DNA of 13,913 nt from Phoronis ovalis (taxonomy: Eukaryota; Phoronida; Phoronidae): assembly GCA_028565635.1 (NCBI GenBank), contig JAOXYB010035295.1, positions 1-13,913 of the forward strand, given 5' to 3'. The position numbers and the translations under genes were made by a program. Below the pieces are notes generated by a model. That model did no database searches, had not been told where the DNA came from, and saw only the letters and a list, made by a program, of their open reading frames with translations. How positions within the stretch are numbered: position 1 is the first letter of the stretch; each line of letters starts with the position of its first letter. Of the stretch, positions 10,268-13,913 are shown in pieces.

Positions 10268-11814
10268 AATCACGTACAGTGCAACTGGTGGGACTTTGCC
10301 ATCAGAGTCTATGTTTATCCAGTGTAAACAATAGTGAAACTGTGCTATGGCTTTATCACGGATGTGAGAGGTGTTGTGTGGCAGGTTTCTACAGATCCTC
10401 ACGGTGGTGAGAATAGACACTGAAGTCGAAAATTCATCTAAAGATAAGATGGACAAATCCCATCCTGTAATATTTCCTAGTCAAATGCATTAAATTGCTT
10501 CTTGATGGTTTCTCCCAATCCAAAGGAATTGCTCCAAACTCCTGTTCATGAAAAAGCCAACTGAGAAATATTCATTGCTATCTATAGTTTTCTCAGCATT
10601 TATAATTGAGTTAATAGGTCCAGTGCTGGTCAAATGTAAAATATTGAGAGGTGTGGTAGCCTCACACCTGTCTATTACATTCCAATCTGACATGGACAAG
10701 GTTTCATTAAAGGTGTATTAGGCACTGACAACTAGACCATTATTATTCAAGAATCACTGGTTACAAAATACTTGTTGTATTAACAGGGCTAATCTAAATA
10801 CAATCAAATACACCAGTAGATAGCTCCTCTGTTATATGTGCCCTTCTAGATCTGCAAATTGGTGAGCTTCAGAAAAAAATTGCACTGACTTAGAAAAATT
10901 TTACAGGCACATTAAATGATGTCCCTGTTTCAATACTATGATAATTTTTTAAAAAACAAATGGTTCATACTAAAAGAGGTTTCTGACCAGCAATTAATTC
11001 AATAACAGTACATCACAAAAACTTCATTTTTTGTATTTGTGCTTTTTGGTGTATCATCAGAGATGTATCAAAAGAAATTTTGTTGTGAATTGTGTACATG
11101 AACTATGTATGCTGTCCTGGTTTATTCAAAGCATCCTAGATTTGCATGGAATTTTGCCTACAGCAGTGTTTCAGGAATCACAAGCCTAGACTGAACTCAA
11201 CCTTTTAATATAGTTCCAAAAATTAGCCATCAGTGTGATGTATAATTAGTCCAATATGAATATTCTTTGTGAATTAAGTTTTACTGGCTATCTGGTTGTG
11301 AGAATTTGTACACAAATAAAAATCATGAGTCAAGGCTTTCCTCTACTTATTGTATATTACCCCGATTTCCAAATTCAGTTATCGGCATTTGGGCAAGACA
11401 GTAAGGAAAACACAGGGAAAACATCTTAATTTTTTTTAAATCAACAGAAACTTTAGACTCATATCAGGCTTGTTATAAAATTCCTTCCCATAGTTATCTT
11501 ACTTTCAACATATTTAAAAAGTTGGTTAAATAATAACAAATCAAGTAAAACAAACATTCACTGTCAATCTGTATTTTGATCAACAGTCTTTTTCTAACAG
11601 GCTAATTATTTTCAAAGGGTCTTACACACAAAGGAATAATGGCATATTACAATTAGTTAAACTTAATCAGCAGTGTTTTAAACATGCTTTATTGATTAAA
11701 TGACTGGTTAGTTGATTGATGCTGTTATGTATATTGACATATAATTGCTTAAACATAAACCAAGGGAAAAAATCTATGAAAAATAGTATACATAGTTTTC
11801 CCCACAATGAGAAT

Positions 11815-11836
11815 TTCCCAGCATGCACCACTTCCG
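11815..11836 (+). promoter_or_regulatory. Promoter-like ZNF143 and ETS motifs
   Basis: TTCCCAGCATGC (11815-11826) matches the ZNF143/Staf core, and CACTTCCG (11829-11836) is a consensus ETS/GABP site, only two bases further. A YY1-like GCCATTT follows at 11840-11846. They lie about 90-110 bp upstream of the first-exon-like segment, in a stretch with clearly more CpG than the rest of the window. Such motif pairs are typical of animal housekeeping promoters (established knowledge); their function here is inferred. Confidence 0.5.
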
Positions 11837-11928
11837 CCAGCCATTTCAGAGGTCAAGCGTCGGTCGTGTCTAACGACTAAACACAGTGAATTCGAGTTTT
11901 TATAAAGGAAATTTAACCGCTACGATGA

Positions 11929-12074
11929 GCTTATCGAGTAAAAAAAAAGGAGGCGAATGAGAGAACTTTATACAGGGACACATTATCAACAATCTGTAAA
12001 GCTCGTTACTTAGATAAAATGAAGATAATCGACGGGATCGATCCGTACGAGTTGAAGCGCTCGGACTTTTTTTG
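11929..12074 (+). CDS. First-exon-like coding segment, uncharacterised invertebrate protein
   Basis: An open frame of 48-49 codons with protein-like sequence and CpG-rich codons: KKKEANERTLYRDTLSTICK, then ARYLDKMKIIDGIDPYELKR and SDFFW, ending at a good donor (TTTG|GTAGGT, exon end 12074). From memory, the (K)xxLIxGxDPYxL pattern resembles the N-terminal segment of multi-copy uncharacterised SWIM/YqaJ-type proteins of marine invertebrates; I cannot confirm this. This frame has no upstream ATG: it is closed by TGA at 11926-11928. An ATG at 11925-11927 opens another frame (MSLSSKKKGGE) that stops at 11958-11960. The two frames share the A9 run at 11940-11948, and one A fewer would fuse them. 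An internal ATG exists at 12019. Either a disabled first exon, an assembly indel, or an internal exon with a weak acceptor. No downstream exon was found to the right edge. Confidence 0.5.
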
Positions 12075-12483
12075 GTAGGTCATAATAATGCCGTTTAACG
12101 TCTCCTTTATTTGACCAATTGGTACAACCCACATCACACACGTATTCACCATATTTTAAACATAAACTAACTTCGAACTTGCAGATTCTAACTTGGTTAC
12201 ATGACCGACGCTTGACCTACAATATGGCACAGATCGGTGACCTACATAAGCGTGTGATGTCATCGCATAACTATGTATACCAAAGGAAAGTCTACATATA
12301 ATAGTCAATTAAGAAATGAAGTGTATGCTATGCACTGCCCAAAAGATTCAGGACCACATGTGGCAAAAGGTACATAGAAGCAAAATGCACACCAGAGAAT
12401 AGATATTAGAGCACATAGTAAAACAACCATGCCAGTTTGGAAATGAAATTCCATTATATGTCAAGGTTATGTTTAAAAAGTTG

Positions 12484-12569
12484 CATGTGTGTGTATGTGT
12501 GTGTGTATGTGTGTATGTATGTATGTGTGTGTGTCTCTCTGTGTGTCTCTGTCTGTCTGTCTGTCTGTC

Positions 12570-12622
<53 letters not shown>

Positions 12623-12743
12623 ATGTATGTATGTATGTATGTATGTATGTATGTATGTATGTATGTATGCATGCATGCATGTATGTATATATGTATGTAT
12701 GTATGTATGCATGCATGTATGTATATATATATATATATATATG
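12484..12743. repeat. Compound microsatellite (GT)n-(GTCT)n-(GTAT)n-(AT)n
   Basis: In order: GT with GTAT interruptions (about 12486-12533), CTGT/GTCT tetranucleotides (12534-12620), GTAT tetranucleotides with a few GCAT variants (12621-12722), and an AT run (about 12723-12742). The long open frames on both strands here arise from the repeat and are not genes. Confidence 0.98.
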
Positions 12744-12826
12744 TTACTGTGGTATCAAATCAAAGACTGGCAAATCTCTAATCCTCCAAAACAAACTACT
12801 TCAAGGGTCAGTGACAGCAGCAGTCG

Positions 12827-12846
12827 ATTAATATTAAAATATTAAT
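12827..12846. repeat. Short AT inverted repeat
   Basis: ATTAATATT-aa-AATATTAAT: perfect 9-bp arms with a 2-base centre. Its low complexity makes chance plausible. Confidence 0.4.
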
Positions 12847-12981
12847 GAAGCAGTTTGTCAAAAGTGTTTCAAACTCTTCCAACTTAATTTGCTTCAACAA
12901 AAAGAAAATTCAGAGAAAATATGGTGAAAACAAAGTAACGCTTTACAATGACATTACAGCAAAACAGTAGATATGTGCTAG

Positions 12982-13011
12982 CTAGGATATATAAAACTCT
13001 TTATATCCTAG
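12982..13011. repeat. Hairpin-forming inverted repeat
   Basis: CTAGGATATA (12982-12991) pairs perfectly with TATATCCTAG (13002-13011) around a 10-base centre. No T-run follows and no gene ends here. Confidence 0.5.
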
Positions 13012-13685
13012 ATATATGTGAAGTTAAATTAACCCTCTGATCAGTGCCTACTGGTAGGTATGATGATAAAGGCTATTTCTGATGCTTATCAACTTAAAAT
13101 ATTCTAATCAATATAGCACTTGAGATTTTGTCTTACTTTTATTCCTTTGATTTATATTCATTGTTAATGACTTATTTTCAGACAGCTTTGAACACTGTTC
13201 AGCTCTCTCAAAGCAAACAGTTTCGAATGAGGTCGGATGCAAACTGTAACTATATATAATAAATATCTTATAACTGTTTTTTGTGAGTGGATCTGTTATC
13301 ATTGCACATAACATGGCTAATAATACAACATCATGATGTTAAAGATGCCTATTAAATCCTGCACATACTTTTTTTACACACTACAAAATTAGCAACAAGC
13401 ATACTTTATCAGCAAAACAATATGCAACCTTATAATAAATTTGAATGTCATTCCAAAAGTGATATGACTTGAAATGACATGCCTAGAGGACATAGTCTAT
13501 TTAGCAATTACTAGAAAAATTACAGGCAATAATATACACTATTTAGATGATAAACTTAATACATCAAAAGTTGTACAGCCATGGAACAAAGAATGATTAC
13601 GACCAGGGAAGGGTTCTTCCTGGGTTCTTATGCAACTAAACACAGTACCATAGCCAAGAAATAGCCAGTAAAGCTCGCAATACAG

Positions 13686-13757
13686 TTTTTATCGATTATA
13701 CGATAATATCAATAAACGATAATATCCGATAATATCGAAGGTGATATCGATATAAAC
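13686..13757. repeat. CGATAATATC/TATCGATA-rich stretch
   Basis: Three overlapping or adjacent copies of cgataatatc lie between about 13700 and 13738, followed by the 10-bp palindrome ATATCGATAT (13744-13753), which contains TATCGATA. In insects TATCGATA is the DREF/BEAF-type element; here it may simply be part of a decayed repeat. Confidence 0.5.
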
Positions 13758-13824
13758 GAAGGAATTTTCAACCCACCTCTTCCTATCGGCTTTCACGCCA
13801 CCCTGCGGATTACTGTTACTTATC

Positions 13825-13832
13825 GCGCATGC
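13825..13832. promoter_or_regulatory. NRF1-like half-site in a CpG-richer patch
   Basis: GCGCATGC at 13825-13832 matches the NRF1 core, within a locally GC- and CpG-richer patch (about 13785-13835). No exon could be assigned next to it. Confidence 0.25.
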
Positions 13833-13846
13833 CAACCTTTAATAGA

Positions 13847-13864
13847 TATCCGATATATCGGATA
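13847..13864. repeat. 18-bp perfect palindrome
   Basis: TATCCGATATATCGGATA is its own reverse complement. It shares CGATA words with the stretch at 13686-13757, so both probably belong to one repeat unit cut by the window edge. Confidence 0.6.
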
Positions 13865-13913
13865 ATTATCTAATCACCTACCGGACACTATAGTAATTAC
13901 CTTGAATCTTACT

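Larger units (their letters stand above)
9924..10717 (-). pseudogene. Coding-like relic of an unrecognised protein, disrupted by an insertion and stops
   Basis: On the minus strand one frame reads like protein for about 150 codons: YTFNETLSMSDWNVIDRCEA, then TTPLNILHLTSTGPINSI, NEYFSVGFFMNRSLEQFLWI, then after two stops (TAA 10492-10490, TGA 10483-10481) ITGWDLS, FSTSVSILTTVRICRNLPHN, HIRDKAIAQFHYCLHWI and GKVPPVALYVIDIT. The frame then runs into the inserted element at 9941-10257. Skipping that element and one copy of its flanking repeat, the same frame continues three codons to a stop (TAA 9926-9924). A polyadenylation-type AATAAA follows at 9812-9807. Further upstream the same frame has more stops (TAA 10720-10718, TGA 10756-10754). 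I do not recognise the family. The lack of introns and the stops fit a dead copy, but sequencing error or a real terminal exon with an unusual structure cannot be excluded. Confidence 0.5.
11786..12280. repeat. Long imperfect inverted repeat enclosing the exon-like segment
   Basis: The outer arm tips GTATACATAGTT (11786-11797) and its complement (12269-12280) are perfect over 12 bp. Inside, GCCAT (11840-11844) pairs with ATGGC (12224-12228), AGGTCAAGCGTCGGTC (11850-11865) pairs perfectly with 12203-12218, and TTCGA (11891-11895) pairs with TCGAA (12173-12177). Spacings agree: 42 and 40 bases between the tip and GCCAT, and identical offsets from the 16-mer to TTCGA. The collinearity argues for true duplication. 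TA dinucleotides at the tips would be compatible with a Tc1/mariner-like insertion, but no other mobile-element signature was found. Confidence 0.7.
8571..13913 (-). other. MCC: Probable upstream MCC intron (partial)
   Basis: The acceptor at 8571-8572 requires an upstream exon carrying EF-hand 1 and ending in phase 2. I looked on the minus strand for a DGDGY-like loop followed by a donor and found none, so this intron probably runs past the right edge. Stretches 8571-9920, 10860-11785, 12300-12480 and 13020-13680 hold no feature that I can support. Confidence 0.6.

Noticed and set aside
10268-10330. EF-hand-like INIDSDGKV in the minus-strand relic, considered as the missing MCC EF-hand 1
   Set aside because: The flanking sequence is unlike MCC, no donor in the required phase follows, and the rest of the relic has no EF-hand helices.
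9927-10334. 135-codon plus-strand open frame
   Set aside because: It spans the MITE-like element and its flank, and its Phe-rich reiterations come from the internal T-run repeats.
12348-12845. Six overlapping open frames of 72-122 codons on both strands
   Set aside because: All come from the tetranucleotide repeat and encode only Tyr/Ile/His/Thr or Cys/Val/Ser/Leu periodic peptides.
13108-13314. 68-codon minus-strand open frame
   Set aside because: No recognisable motif or splice context; length compatible with chance.
13897-13913. Minus-strand ATTCAAG|gtaatt as donor of an upstream MCC exon
   Set aside because: In the phase required by the acceptor at 8571 the frame has a stop (TAA) just before it, and only 13 bases are visible.

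Overview
The window looks like non-coding-rich nuclear DNA of an animal, most likely a marine invertebrate. It is AT-rich, has spliced genes with canonical GT-AG boundaries and long introns, carries a 260-bp compound microsatellite, and holds several GC-rich interspersed repeats of a type I associate with marine invertebrate genomes. That last association is from memory, and no species can be fixed from this window.

The dominant gene lies on the minus strand. Three exons (8332-8570, 7135-7313, 235-348) join in compatible phases into one peptide that runs collinearly with the N-terminal part of MCC, the colorectal mutant cancer protein, in its long EF-hand-containing isoform. They encode, in order, the second EF-hand, a linker with a YDSGARD motif, and the start of the coiled coil (SLKGEIMDL). 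Exons on both sides fall outside the window. A 6.8-kb intron separates the linker exon from the coiled-coil exon. This is the junction where, as I recall, the human short isoform joins its own first exon.

If MCC continues upstream beyond position 13913, everything from 8571 rightward is MCC intron. That intron holds: (i) a minus-strand coding-like relic (9924-10717) with in-frame stops, from a protein I do not recognise; (ii) a 317-bp non-autonomous inverted-repeat element (9941-10257) inserted near the 3' end of that relic and flanked by a 10-bp direct repeat; (iii) a plus-strand first-exon-like segment (11929-12074) downstream of ZNF143- and ETS-like motifs, inside a roughly 495-bp inverted-repeat structure and apparently out of frame with the nearest ATG across a run of nine A; (iv) the microsatellite (12484-12743); and (v) a right edge rich in CGATAATATC/TATCGATA words and palindromes.

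The large intron (349-7134) holds a cluster of seven same-strand AGGTCA words and two related GC-rich repeat fragments. The shorter intron (7314-8331) holds a one-ended fragment of another GC-tipped repeat. The least expected object is the exon caught between two inverted copies of a promoter-like sequence at 11786-12280.
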